From: Sneathiella sp. P13V-1
GTDB lineage: Bacteria; Pseudomonadota; Alphaproteobacteria; Sneathiellales; Sneathiellaceae
Direction: 5' to 3'
NCBI RefSeq assembly: GCF_015143595.1
Contig: NZ_WYEU01000001.1
Span: 186,001-250,000 of the forward strand
DNA: 64,000 nt
The translations under genes and the position numbers were made by a program. The first letter of the stretch is position 1; each line of letters opens with the position of its first letter. This document shows positions 43,684 through 51,098 of this stretch, piece by piece. Under the pieces are notes generated by a model, which was not told where the DNA came from, ran no database searches, and saw only the letters and a list, made by a program, of their open reading frames with translations.

Positions 43684-45519
43684 CTACTCAAATACTTCAT
43701 CTGCGTCGATGGGCATGTCTGCGCCACCAAATTCCATATCAATATCGGGGGACAAGTCGCGCACTTCAACAACTGTCGCCCCATTAAAGGTATCCTTGAT
43801 TTTCTGTACCAGCGGGTGACGCTCCGCTGCAGCAAGCATCGCCGCACGGTCCGATTGGCGTTTTTCCGCAACGGTTGGTGCCCCTTCCGCGTCAGCAGAC
43901 AGTTCAACCTGCCAAGGCTCCCCTGTAATTTCACGAAGGCGACGTCCCAACTTCGCCGCCAGATCAACTGGTGCTCCGGGTGCCGGGCTAAATTCAAGAT
44001 AGCCTTTGTCAAATTTTACAGGGCGAACGAAATTGATCACCTGCCCCTTCAACATCACATCCGCGCGGTCTTGCAGCAGATCCACCACATCATCCATATT
44101 ACGAAGGGCATCAGGCACCATGTTTTGGACAGGCTCTTCCACTTGCGGTGCAGGGGTTTCCACAGCCACTTCTTCAGGTAGGGTGTCATTTACAATCTTT
44201 AACTGAGCCCTTGGTGCAGATGTGGGTGCTGGTGTGGGGGCTGGATTTGAAACCGCAAGTGCCGCAGCACTGCCGCCCATACGCGCAGCTGGACCTCCAT
44301 TAGGTACTCCGCCTCCACTAGAAGGAGAAGGCGCCCCTCCGCTCGTTACATTTCCATCCTGAACCTGACGGGCAAGATCACCCGGACTTGGTAAATCACT
44401 GGCGTAAGTCAAGCGCACCAACAACATTTCAGCCGCAGCAATTGCACTTGGAGCCCGCCGTGTTTCATCCAAACCTTTCAAAAGCATTTGCCAGGTACGT
44501 GCCAAAACCGGCATGGAAAGTTTTCCGGCCATCTCCTGACCACGAGTGACATCCCCGCCGCTCACCGCCACATTGTTCGCTGCTTCCGGCGTAACCTTTA
44601 AAGCTGTCATCCAATGTGTTAGTTCCAACAGATCCTGAATGATAACAACTGGGTCTGCGCCGCGGTCATATTGGCCACGTAATATATCGAGCGCCTCAGC
44701 AATGTTTCCTTGAAACACCACATCCAGCAAATCCAGCATGCGGGACCGATCCGCAAGACCCAGCATGTCGCGGGCCTGATCCGCATCCACATGCCCATCA
44801 CCATGGGCTATTGCCTGATCAAGAAGTGACAGGCCATCACGCACGGACCCTTCCGCCGCGCGTGCAATCAGTGCCAATGCCTCTTCTGAGACACTGGCAT
44901 TTTCTTTTTCTGCGATTTTTCCGAAATAATCCGCGAGCGTTGCTGCATCGACCCTTTTTAGATCGAACCGCTGACAACGCGATAAAACCGTTACAGGAAT
45001 TTTACGAATTTCTGTCGTCGCAAAGATAAACTTCACATGCTCTGGTGGCTCTTCCAGCGTCTTCAAAAGCGCATTGAACGCGTTTTTCGACAGCATATGC
45101 ACTTCGTCGATGATATAGATTTTGTACCGTGCATTGATAGGTAAATACCGAACCCCATCAATCAATTCACGGATATCATCCACTCCAGTACGGCTGGCGG
45201 CGTCCATCTCAAGAACATCCTGATGGCGATCTTCGGCAATCGCCACGCAGTTTTCACAGACACCACAAGGATGGACCGTCGGACCGCCATTACCGTCCGC
45301 CCCGATACAGTTGAGACCACGCGCGATGATTCGCGCCGTCGTTGTTTTGCCGATACCCCTTGTTCCTGTCAAAACAAAGGCGTGCGCCAGGCGGCCAGCC
45401 TCCAAGGCATTGGAAAGCGTTCTGACCATGGCTTCATGGCCAATCAGATCGTCAAAGTTGGACGGGCGGTACTTTCGCGCCAGAACACGATAGGCTGTTT
45501 TTTGCTCTTCTTCAGACAT
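43684..45519 (-). CDS. dnaX: DNA polymerase III gamma/tau subunit
   Basis: A 611-residue clamp-loader subunit. The AAA+ module has Walker A GTRGIGKTTTARI (52-64), a zinc module with the CGVCENC cysteines, Walker B IYIIDEVHML, sensor I FATTEIRKIP and SRCQRFDLKR. A Pro/Ala-rich linker (about 395-460) leads to the tau-like C-terminus that contacts the polymerase. No internal slippery A-run is seen, so a separately frameshifted gamma is not supported. The SRP RNA gene is just upstream on the same strand. Confidence 0.95.
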   Translation of the reverse strand: MSEEEQKTAYRVLARKYRPSNFDDLIGHEAMVRTLSNALEAGRLAHAFVLTGTRGIGKTTTARIIARGLNCIGADGNGGPTVHPCGVCENCVAIAEDRHQDVLEMDAASRTGVDDIRELIDGVRYLPINARYKIYIIDEVHMLSKNAFNALLKTLEEPPEHVKFIFATTEIRKIPVTVLSRCQRFDLKRVDAATLADYFGKIAEKENASVSEEALALIARAAEGSVRDGLSLLDQAIAHGDGHVDADQARDMLGLADRSRMLDLLDVVFQGNIAEALDILRGQYDRGADPVVIIQDLLELTHWMTALKVTPEAANNVAVSGGDVTRGQEMAGKLSMPVLARTWQMLLKGLDETRRAPSAIAAAEMLLVRLTYASDLPSPGDLARQVQDGNVTSGGAPSPSSGGGVPNGGPAARMGGSAAALAVSNPAPTPAPTSAPRAQLKIVNDTLPEEVAVETPAPQVEEPVQNMVPDALRNMDDVVDLLQDRADVMLKGQVINFVRPVKFDKGYLEFSPAPGAPVDLAAKLGRRLREITGEPWQVELSADAEGAPTVAEKRQSDRAAMLAAAERHPLVQKIKDTFNGATVVEVRDLSPDIDMEFGGADMPIDADEVFE

Positions 45520-45603
45520 GTCCGCAGCATAACAGACAGACCAAGTCGATCAAAGATTTATGCGCAGCTTCAAGCTGTGTTTGGAGAGATTTTTTGTGGG
45601 GAT

Positions 45604-45702
45604 TTCAAGAAGACTGGCAACGACCCGCACCAAAACTCGTTACGGCTGCTTCCTTCCGGACCTGACCGGGTTGGCGAGGGGCACGCCCATCACCAGCCTT
45701 CC
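45604..45702 (-). ncRNA. ffs: Small bacterial signal recognition particle RNA (4.5S type)
   Basis: On the minus strand the conserved domain IV is unmistakable: GTCAGGTCCGGAAGGAAGC followed by AGCC (plus-strand positions 45644-45666). The terminal helix pairs GGAAGGCTGG (45702-45693) with CCAGTCTTCT (45617-45608), including G-U pairs. A promoter fits six bases upstream, setting the 5' end near 45702; the 3' end is approximate. The RNA binds Ffh to target membrane proteins cotranslationally, and lies next to dnaX as in many bacteria. Confidence 0.93.
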
Positions 45703-45708
45703 ACCGCT

Positions 45709-45737
45709 TATATCTGATATGTTTGTGGGAATAGCAA
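45709..45737 (-). promoter_or_regulatory. Promoter of the SRP RNA
   Basis: Minus-strand TTGCTA (45737-45732) and GATATA (45714-45709) are 17 bp apart. The predicted start coincides with the first base of the terminal stem of the RNA. Confidence 0.65.
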
Positions 45738-45813
45738 GCCTTTTTCTGCAATTTTTTTTGACCGAATGCTGCATTTACAACCAGTAGGGAGTTATGCCAA
45801 AGTCAAAACCATC

Positions 45814-46737
45814 ATGAATAATCCACTCGTCTTCACCGGTAATAGCTTTGACCGGGCAAGTCACTTGCGTGGTGATGCCAACTGGCTTGCAGAACAACAA
45901 CAAAAATCCGACAGTCGATGGCTTCCCATGCATCGGCTCAAAGCACTGATCAACCTTGGAGAAGGCGCAGAGATTTGCTGGCGCCCTTACGATGAGGTCA
46001 AATCATTCGTTGAGCACAATGCCACAGTTATCTTTTTGGGCATCTTGGAAGGTGTTTCGCATTTCGCCGTAGATGTCTCTGAAATGGAAAACCCGAAAAC
46101 ACTTCCTTATGAAAGATGGGGGAAGTTTATTGATGTCCGTTCCATTTCTGCTCAGCTGAATTCACATGAAGCCGGTGTATTGGCGCAAGCACGTTCAATG
46201 ATCGCCTGGCATGACAATCACAAGTTTTGTTCAGTTTGCGGCCAACCTTCTAAGGTGCAGGAAGCTGGCTATTCACGAAAATGCAGTAGTGAAGACTGCA
46301 ACGCCCCTCACTTCCCACGTACGGACCCTGTTGCCATCATGATGGTTGTGAAGGATGACAAATGCCTTCTCGGGTATGGCCCCCACTTCCCAAAAGAGCA
46401 ATATTCCGCGCTTGCCGGCTTTATTGAACCGGGTGAGACCATTGAACAAGGGGTGCGCCGCGAGATATTTGAGGAAACAGGTGTTCAGGTGGGCGAGGTT
46501 ACCTACCATTCATCTCAGCCTTGGCCCTATCCATCATCACTGATGATCGGCTGCTTTGCCGAAGCTCTGACAGAAGAAATCACACTTGACCCAAAAGAGC
46601 TGGCGGATGCGGGCTGGTTCACAAAATCCGAAGTACAAGACATGCTGGCAAAATCCTTAACCCGGGAAACACCGCGCATGTCACCGCCGCTCGCGATTGC
46701 TCACCAACTTGCAAAGGCTTGGGCCGAAAGCGACTAA
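45814..46737 (+). CDS. nudC: NAD+ diphosphatase
   Basis: A 307-residue NudC-type hydrolase. The zinc ribbon has CSVCGQPSKVQEAGYSRKC and a further Cys in SSEDC; the Nudix box is GFIEPGETIEQGVRREIFEE followed by TG; the downstream SQPWPYPSSLM is the NudC signature SQPWPFPxS. It cleaves NAD(H) and can remove NAD caps from RNA. The ATG at 45814 suits the family start, though no strong ribosome-binding site is seen. A terminator follows. Confidence 0.93.
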   Translation: MNNPLVFTGNSFDRASHLRGDANWLAEQQQKSDSRWLPMHRLKALINLGEGAEICWRPYDEVKSFVEHNATVIFLGILEGVSHFAVDVSEMENPKTLPYERWGKFIDVRSISAQLNSHEAGVLAQARSMIAWHDNHKFCSVCGQPSKVQEAGYSRKCSSEDCNAPHFPRTDPVAIMMVVKDDKCLLGYGPHFPKEQYSALAGFIEPGETIEQGVRREIFEETGVQVGEVTYHSSQPWPYPSSLMIGCFAEALTEEITLDPKELADAGWFTKSEVQDMLAKSLTRETPRMSPPLAIAHQLAKAWAESD

Positions 46738-46762
46738 CCAAATCCGCGAATCAACAGGAATC

Positions 46763-46802
46763 AAGGAAGATTGTTCAAATTGATCAATCTTCCTTTTCTT
46801 TT
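46763..46802 (+). terminator. Rho-independent terminator after nudC
   Basis: An 11-bp stem (AAGGAAGATTG 46763-46773 with CAATCTTCCTT 46785-46795) is followed by TTCTTTT, 25 bases after the stop codon. Confidence 0.82.
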
Positions 46803-47069
46803 GGAAATTAAAGAACTCAAAAAGCGATTAGATTATTGATTTGTTGCAATGCAGCAATTTTAGAAAAATTTGATTTAGATTTTGCCGCGCCATTTTCTCT
46901 GAATCTTCAAATCTCCATCGAAAAATCTTGATTTCAAACGCTGAAGTAAATCACAGAAAAGTAACGAAATGGGCTAATTTTCGGCATTTCACGCCTACTA
47001 ATTAATCAATCAGCTTATTTCGCGAGCAGAATTTATTTTTTGGAAAAAAAGTCGGCAAAAAAAGAAAAA
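46803..47069. other. AT-rich intergenic stretch with no gene seen
   Basis: Between the nudC terminator and the small-RNA candidate lies an AT-rich region with short homopolymer runs and a small TTGC..TGC..GCAA repeat near 46839-46860. No open reading frame or RNA motif is convincing. Confidence 0.4.
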
Positions 47070-47106
47070 TTGCACTTGCGATATCATTTCGCAGGTGCAA
47101 TATAGT
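47070..47106 (+). promoter_or_regulatory. Inverted repeat and -10 element in front of the candidate small RNA
   Basis: TTGCACTTGCGA(T) at 47070-47082 is mirrored by TTCGCAGGTGCAA at 47088-47100 (13-bp arms with two mismatches). TATAGT (47101-47106) directly after it is a good -10 hexamer; TTGCGA (47076-47081) with a long 19-bp spacer is the best -35. The arrangement suggests a repressor or activator site over the promoter. Confidence 0.5.
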
Positions 47107-47107
47107 C

Positions 47108-47193
47108 CTTGTCAGCACACACACACTGACTGCCCTCAATGAGGGCGTTTCCTCCCTTACTTGGGCTGCGTTGCCGCGCAGCCCTTTTTTTTT
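47108..47193 (+). ncRNA. Candidate small regulatory RNA with CCTCCC loop
   Basis: About 85 nt with three predicted hairpins and no coding potential. Hairpin 1 is GTCAG (47111-47115)/CTGAC (47126-47130) around a ten-base CA-repeat loop; hairpin 2 is GCCCTC/GAGGGC (47132-47146); hairpin 3 is a terminator GGGCTGCG (47163-47170)/CGCAGCCC (47177-47184) with nine Ts. The unpaired segment between hairpins 2 and 3 contains CCTCCC (47151-47156), an anti-Shine-Dalgarno type sequence as in several alphaproteobacterial trans-acting RNAs. A promoter fits just upstream. No plus-strand gene precedes it to explain the terminator. Confidence 0.65.
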
Positions 47194-47204
47194 GTTCGAA
47201 AACT

Positions 47205-47768
47205 TTATCGGGCAGTACTGGCCAATGTCAATGGGTCTGTGAATTTTAATAGACCACGGAACGGAATGATCAACACTGCGATCATCGCAAGTTTCACACC
47301 ATAGTCGCCCAGCGCCCATGTCATCCATGGAAGACCTGTGCCTGCGAAAGCGAGGGAGAAGAAAATTACTGTATCCACAGAAGACGCGAAGAAAGAAGAG
47401 ATAATCGGAGCTTTCCACCAAGAACCACGGCGTAATTTGTCAAACAGAAACACGTCCAGAAGCTGGGCAGTCAAGAAGGCTGAACCGGAGGCGATTGCGA
47501 TACGCGTATCAGCAAGCCATAGAGACATGATGACCGCAGCCACAAAACCAACGAACACAACAACTTGTGCCTTCTTTGGACCAAGCGCGCGATTTGTAAG
47601 GTCAGTTACCAAGAACGCAAACGGATAGCTGAGCGCCCCCCATGTCAGCCAATCATTAATCGGCATTTCCACCAGAATATTGGAAGAGGTCACAACAATC
47701 GCCATAGCGACAACACCAAGCAGAAGAAAAACACGCTGCGCTGATGTGGTTTTGGATACGGTTTCCAT
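47205..47768 (-). CDS. VUT-family (YhhQ-like) queuosine-precursor transporter
   Basis: A 187-residue membrane protein with about six helices and the signature of the YhhQ/VUT family: SYPFAFLVTDLTNRALGPKKAQ, then SGSAFLTAQLLDVFLFDKLR and SSFFASSVDTVIFFSLAF. Members take up queuosine precursors such as preQ0 or preQ1. The ATG at 47768 is used; another ATG directly precedes it. No preQ1 riboswitch is recognisable in the 86-base leader, which instead carries the pheA terminator hairpin. Its stop lies 12 bases from the end of the candidate small RNA on the other strand. Confidence 0.86.
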   Translation of the reverse strand: METVSKTTSAQRVFLLLGVVAMAIVVTSSNILVEMPINDWLTWGALSYPFAFLVTDLTNRALGPKKAQVVVFVGFVAAVIMSLWLADTRIAIASGSAFLTAQLLDVFLFDKLRRGSWWKAPIISSFFASSVDTVIFFSLAFAGTGLPWMTWALGDYGVKLAMIAVLIIPFRGLLKFTDPLTLASTAR

Positions 47769-47782
47769 CAAATACGTCCTAC

Positions 47783-47825
47783 AAATAAAAAAGCGCTCCC
47801 AAAGCGCGTAAATTTGGGAGCGCTT
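47783..47825 (-). terminator. Terminator after pheA
   Basis: A 13-bp perfect stem (47791-47803 with 47813-47825, core GCGCTCCCAAA) is followed on the minus strand by TTTTATTT. It lies between pheA and the VUT transporter and could also act as a leader attenuator of the latter. Confidence 0.88.
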
Positions 47826-47854
47826 ATATTCTGATTTTCGCCCGGGATCAAGCG

Positions 47855-48715
47855 TTAAGCGCTGTATTCCTTGCGATATGGATGCGCAGGGTACACTCCA
47901 AGCAGCTTCAATTTAGCTGAAAAGAACTGCAACTCTTCAATCGCGCGGGAAAGATGTGCCTCATCCGGGTGCCCTTCTACATCAATATAGAACTGCGCTG
48001 CTTCGAAACTGGCGTCGGTAATGTAACTTTCCAGTTTGGTTACGTTGATCCCGTTTGTGGCAAATCCGCCCAGTGCTTTATAAAGGGCCGCTGGCTGGCT
48101 TCTTACCTGGAAAACAAAACTTGTCATGCAAGGGCCGCTTTTCATGCCAGGATCAATGCGATCACGGGAGAGAATCAAAAAGCGTGTTGTGTTACCCAAA
48201 CGATCTTCCACACGTTCGCGCAAAACATCCAAACCATAAATCTCTCCAGCGAGGCTGGAAGCGATTGAGGCTTGGGTCTTATCCCCCATCTCAGCAATCA
48301 TTTTGGCAGATCCGGCCGTATCTGCATGAATGATCGGCTCAATACCAAGCTCATGGGTGAAATTGCGGCACTGAGACAAAGCCTGTTCATGGCTGTGCAC
48401 CGCCTTTACATCTTTAAGGGTGGCGCCTTTGACACCAAGCAACTGATGTTGAACAGACTGGAAATGTTCACCAATTGTATAAAGACCCGATTCAGGCAGT
48501 AAATGGTGAATATCCGCAACGCGGCCGCCCAATGAGTTTTCAATGGGGATCATAGCATATTTGGCTTTCTCCTCACGAACGAGCGTGATGGCGTCCAAAA
48601 AAGTTTCACACGCCACCGCTTCCATGTTTGGAAACACCGCTTTACAGGACAAATGTCCGTAAGCACCCGGGACACCCTGAAAGGCGATTGAATTTTCTGG
48701 TTCTGGCGTGGTCAT
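47855..48715 (-). CDS. pheA: Prephenate dehydratase
   Basis: A 286-residue monofunctional prephenate dehydratase for phenylalanine synthesis. The catalytic domain (1-185) includes IAFQGVPGAYGHLSC, MIPIENSLGGRVADIHHLL, VHSHEQALSQC, HADTAGSAKMIAEM and GNTTRFLILSRD with the essential TTRF. The ACT regulatory domain (about 200-280) has the ESYITDA segment, so phenylalanine feedback is expected. No chorismate mutase domain is fused. Confidence 0.95.
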   Translation of the reverse strand: MTTPEPENSIAFQGVPGAYGHLSCKAVFPNMEAVACETFLDAITLVREEKAKYAMIPIENSLGGRVADIHHLLPESGLYTIGEHFQSVQHQLLGVKGATLKDVKAVHSHEQALSQCRNFTHELGIEPIIHADTAGSAKMIAEMGDKTQASIASSLAGEIYGLDVLRERVEDRLGNTTRFLILSRDRIDPGMKSGPCMTSFVFQVRSQPAALYKALGGFATNGINVTKLESYITDASFEAAQFYIDVEGHPDEAHLSRAIEELQFFSAKLKLLGVYPAHPYRKEYSA

Positions 48716-48777
48716 AATCCGATCCTGGTTTCTTTATCTTTAGGCGTTACTGTATATCGATTACTTGTTGGTCATTT

Positions 48778-49524
48778 CTAGAGGCCGCTAAATATTTCCC
48801 GCATTCTCTCTAGATCCTCGGGAGTATCAACACCAAGCGGCACGGTGTCAACGCATGCTGCACCAATTCGCATCCCAGCCTCTAATGCCCTGAGCTGTTC
48901 CAGTTTTTCACGAAGCTCAAGCGGCGACGGTGGTAAGGCGACAAAGGCCTGAAGCGCAGCGCGTTTATAGGCATAAATCCCGATATGATGATAATGAGGC
49001 CCCTCCCCCCATGGGGTTTTAAGGCGGCTGAACCACAAGGCAGGACCATATTTCTCCCCTTCTTTCAAACTCACCACAGCCTTTACAGCCGCATCGTCAT
49101 CCAACTCTGCCGGATCTTTAATTTCTGCAACTAGAGTTGCGATGTCTGCATCAGTTACTTTCAGCGCCTCCGCGGCATCTTTCACGGCCTCCGGATCCAA
49201 TTGCGGTAAATCACCCTGCAAATTTATGATGACGTCATGCTTTCCATCTGGATCAAATTTCTGAACGGCCTGATACACCCTATCTGATCCTGAAGGCAGG
49301 TCTGGATCTGTCATAATCGCCAGCCCACCAGCATTTCGAACGGCATCGGCCACCTCTTCTTCAGATACGGCAACCACAACCGGTCCCACATCTGCTTCCA
49401 TGGCCCGGCGCCAGACCTGCACAATCATCGGGGCACCATCAATGTCAGCCAATGGTTTTCCTGGTAGTCTTGTGGACGCCATACGGGCTGGGATCACCAC
49501 AACAGGATTGTTCGTGTTCGGCAT
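48778..49524 (-). CDS. kdsB: 3-deoxy-manno-octulosonate cytidylyltransferase
   Basis: A 248-residue CMP-KDO synthetase activating KDO for lipopolysaccharide. It has PARMASTRLPGKPLADIDG, NLQGDLPQLDPE, HHIGIYAYKRAALQAF and LEQLRALEAGMRI, all family landmarks. The gene precedes pheA on the same strand with a 62-base gap. Its presence shows an LPS-containing outer membrane. Confidence 0.95.
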   Translation of the reverse strand: MPNTNNPVVVIPARMASTRLPGKPLADIDGAPMIVQVWRRAMEADVGPVVVAVSEEEVADAVRNAGGLAIMTDPDLPSGSDRVYQAVQKFDPDGKHDVIINLQGDLPQLDPEAVKDAAEALKVTDADIATLVAEIKDPAELDDDAAVKAVVSLKEGEKYGPALWFSRLKTPWGEGPHYHHIGIYAYKRAALQAFVALPPSPLELREKLEQLRALEAGMRIGAACVDTVPLGVDTPEDLERMREIFSGL

Positions 49525-49677
49525 GGATTATCTCTTAATCTTTCGTGTCAGACTGTGTCAAAAAGGCAGATATTTTATACGATGACCTATTTAAAAGGAA
49601 AAGTTCCTAAATTCCCCTCGCTTTTTTTATTCGTGTTTGGTAGAGCTAGCGCCAGTATTCAAGAGCTGAGGTAAGCT

Positions 49678-50220
49678 ATGAACTCTTTTGAGCTGAACAA
49701 AATTGCCGGTGCCGTATTGGCTGGCGCCCTGACTGTTGTAGCTGTCAACGAATTTGCAAATATTGCAATTTCTCCTGAAATGCCTGAAAAAAATGCCTAT
49801 GCGATTGACACAGGCGCAGAAGAATCAGCAGGCACAGCAGCGGCTGCCACCGAAGAAGGACCATCTCTCGCCGCTTTGATGGCAAGTGCAGATGCTGCTT
49901 CTGGTGAAAAGATTTTCAAGAAATGTTCTTCCTGTCACACAGCTGAAGAAGGCGGCGCCAATAAAATCGGCCCGAACCTTTATGCCATCCTGAATAAAGC
50001 TAAAGGCTCAGTAGCAGGCTTCTCTTACTCAGGTGCCCTTATTGAAAAAGGTGGTGACTGGACTTACGAAGATCTGGACGCCTTCCTCAAGAAGCCTAAA
50101 GACTTCATTGCAGGCACAAAGATGTCCTTTGCTGGCGTGAAGAAACCAGAACAGCGCGCAGACCTGATTGCGTATCTTCGCACACTGGGTACAGCTGACG
50201 CACCGCTGCCTACCGAATAA
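49678..50220 (+). CDS. Membrane-anchored class I cytochrome c
   Basis: A 180-residue c-type cytochrome. An uncleaved N-terminal helix (about 8-30) anchors it, an Ala/Glu-rich linker follows (about 45-75), and the heme domain has C83-S-S-C86-H87 with the axial methionine M149 in GTKMSF. It resembles the CycM/c552 group that carries electrons from the bc1 complex to terminal oxidases. GAGG precedes the start. It is followed 17 bases later by the hisN-like gene. Confidence 0.93.
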   Translation: MNSFELNKIAGAVLAGALTVVAVNEFANIAISPEMPEKNAYAIDTGAEESAGTAAAATEEGPSLAALMASADAASGEKIFKKCSSCHTAEEGGANKIGPNLYAILNKAKGSVAGFSYSGALIEKGGDWTYEDLDAFLKKPKDFIAGTKMSFAGVKKPEQRADLIAYLRTLGTADAPLPTE

Positions 50221-50237
50221 GTCAGGCGTTATCTCCT

Positions 50238-51014
50238 GTGACGTGTCCTGTAGAATTTATTGACCTCGCCCACCGCCTCGCTGATGCGGCTGGCGAGGTT
50301 ATTCGTCCATTATTCCGCCAAAAACTTGATATTATCTCCAAAGATGATATGAGCCCTGTGACCATTGCAGATCGCAATGCAGAACTGGCTATGCGCAAAA
50401 TTATCGAGGCTGAATTTCCAGAACACGGTATTTACGGTGAAGAACACGGGCAGGTCAGAACCGATGCTGACTATGTGTGGGTTCTGGATCCTATTGACGG
50501 CACCCATTCTTTTGTCTCAGGACTTCCAACTTTCGCAACTCTAATCGGCCTGACCTATAAAGGCAAACCTGTCATGGGTGTGATGGACCAACCCATCAGC
50601 AACGAACGCTGGGTAGGTGCCAATGGCGAAACAACTTTTAACGGTAATGCTGTTCAATGCAACGCAGCCAGCACAGATATGGCAACAGCTTCCCTTTTCT
50701 CTTGGGGCATTGAATTGCTGCAAAGTGACCGGGGATCGGACTATGAACGTCTGATGAAGGCCGCAGGGCGTAAACGCTTTGGTTATGACAGTTACGCCTA
50801 TGGATCCGTTGCCCTCGGTTTCGTTGATATCGTTGCAGATTTCGATATGAAACCATTTGATTACTGCGCCCTTGTTCCTATCGTTGAGAATGCAGGTGGT
50901 GTGGTTTCTGATTGGGATGGCAAGCCATTAATGCTGGATACCCCTGGTTATGTATTGGCGTCTGCCAATCAGGATCTACATGACCAAGCCCTTTCACTTT
51001 TAAGTGGGAAGTAA
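50238..51014 (+). CDS. hisN: Inositol monophosphatase-family phosphatase, HisN type
   Basis: A 258-residue Mg2+-dependent phosphatase with EEHG, the metal site WVLDPIDGTHSF and the C-terminal PFDYCALVPIVENAGG. The WVLDPIDGTHSF and FDYCAL... forms match alphaproteobacterial histidinol-phosphatases of the HisN group; a general inositol monophosphatase is the alternative. The start is GTG at 50238, just after the cytochrome gene, with AGGCG upstream. Confidence 0.82.
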   Translation: MTCPVEFIDLAHRLADAAGEVIRPLFRQKLDIISKDDMSPVTIADRNAELAMRKIIEAEFPEHGIYGEEHGQVRTDADYVWVLDPIDGTHSFVSGLPTFATLIGLTYKGKPVMGVMDQPISNERWVGANGETTFNGNAVQCNAASTDMATASLFSWGIELLQSDRGSDYERLMKAAGRKRFGYDSYAYGSVALGFVDIVADFDMKPFDYCALVPIVENAGGVVSDWDGKPLMLDTPGYVLASANQDLHDQALSLLSGK

Positions 51015-51098
51015 TCCAAGGCACTCATTTCGCCTTGATGTCGCCGCGTTTTCCCCCCATCTTGTTTAAAACCATATGAAACAAGACACAGGGATGTT

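Noticed and set aside
43684-45519. Programmed frameshift in dnaX to make gamma
   Set aside because: The only long A-run is within the first ten codons; no slippery heptamer followed by a stem-loop is seen near the AAA+/linker boundary.
47002-47421. 139-codon minus-strand frame over the small-RNA candidate and VUT gene end
   Set aside because: It overlaps the well-supported transporter in another frame and has no homology-like features; treated as a shadow.
47769-47854. Possible preQ1 riboswitch in front of the VUT/YhhQ transporter
   Set aside because: The leader contains only the 13-bp pheA terminator hairpin; no preQ1-I or preQ1-II aptamer core could be recognised.
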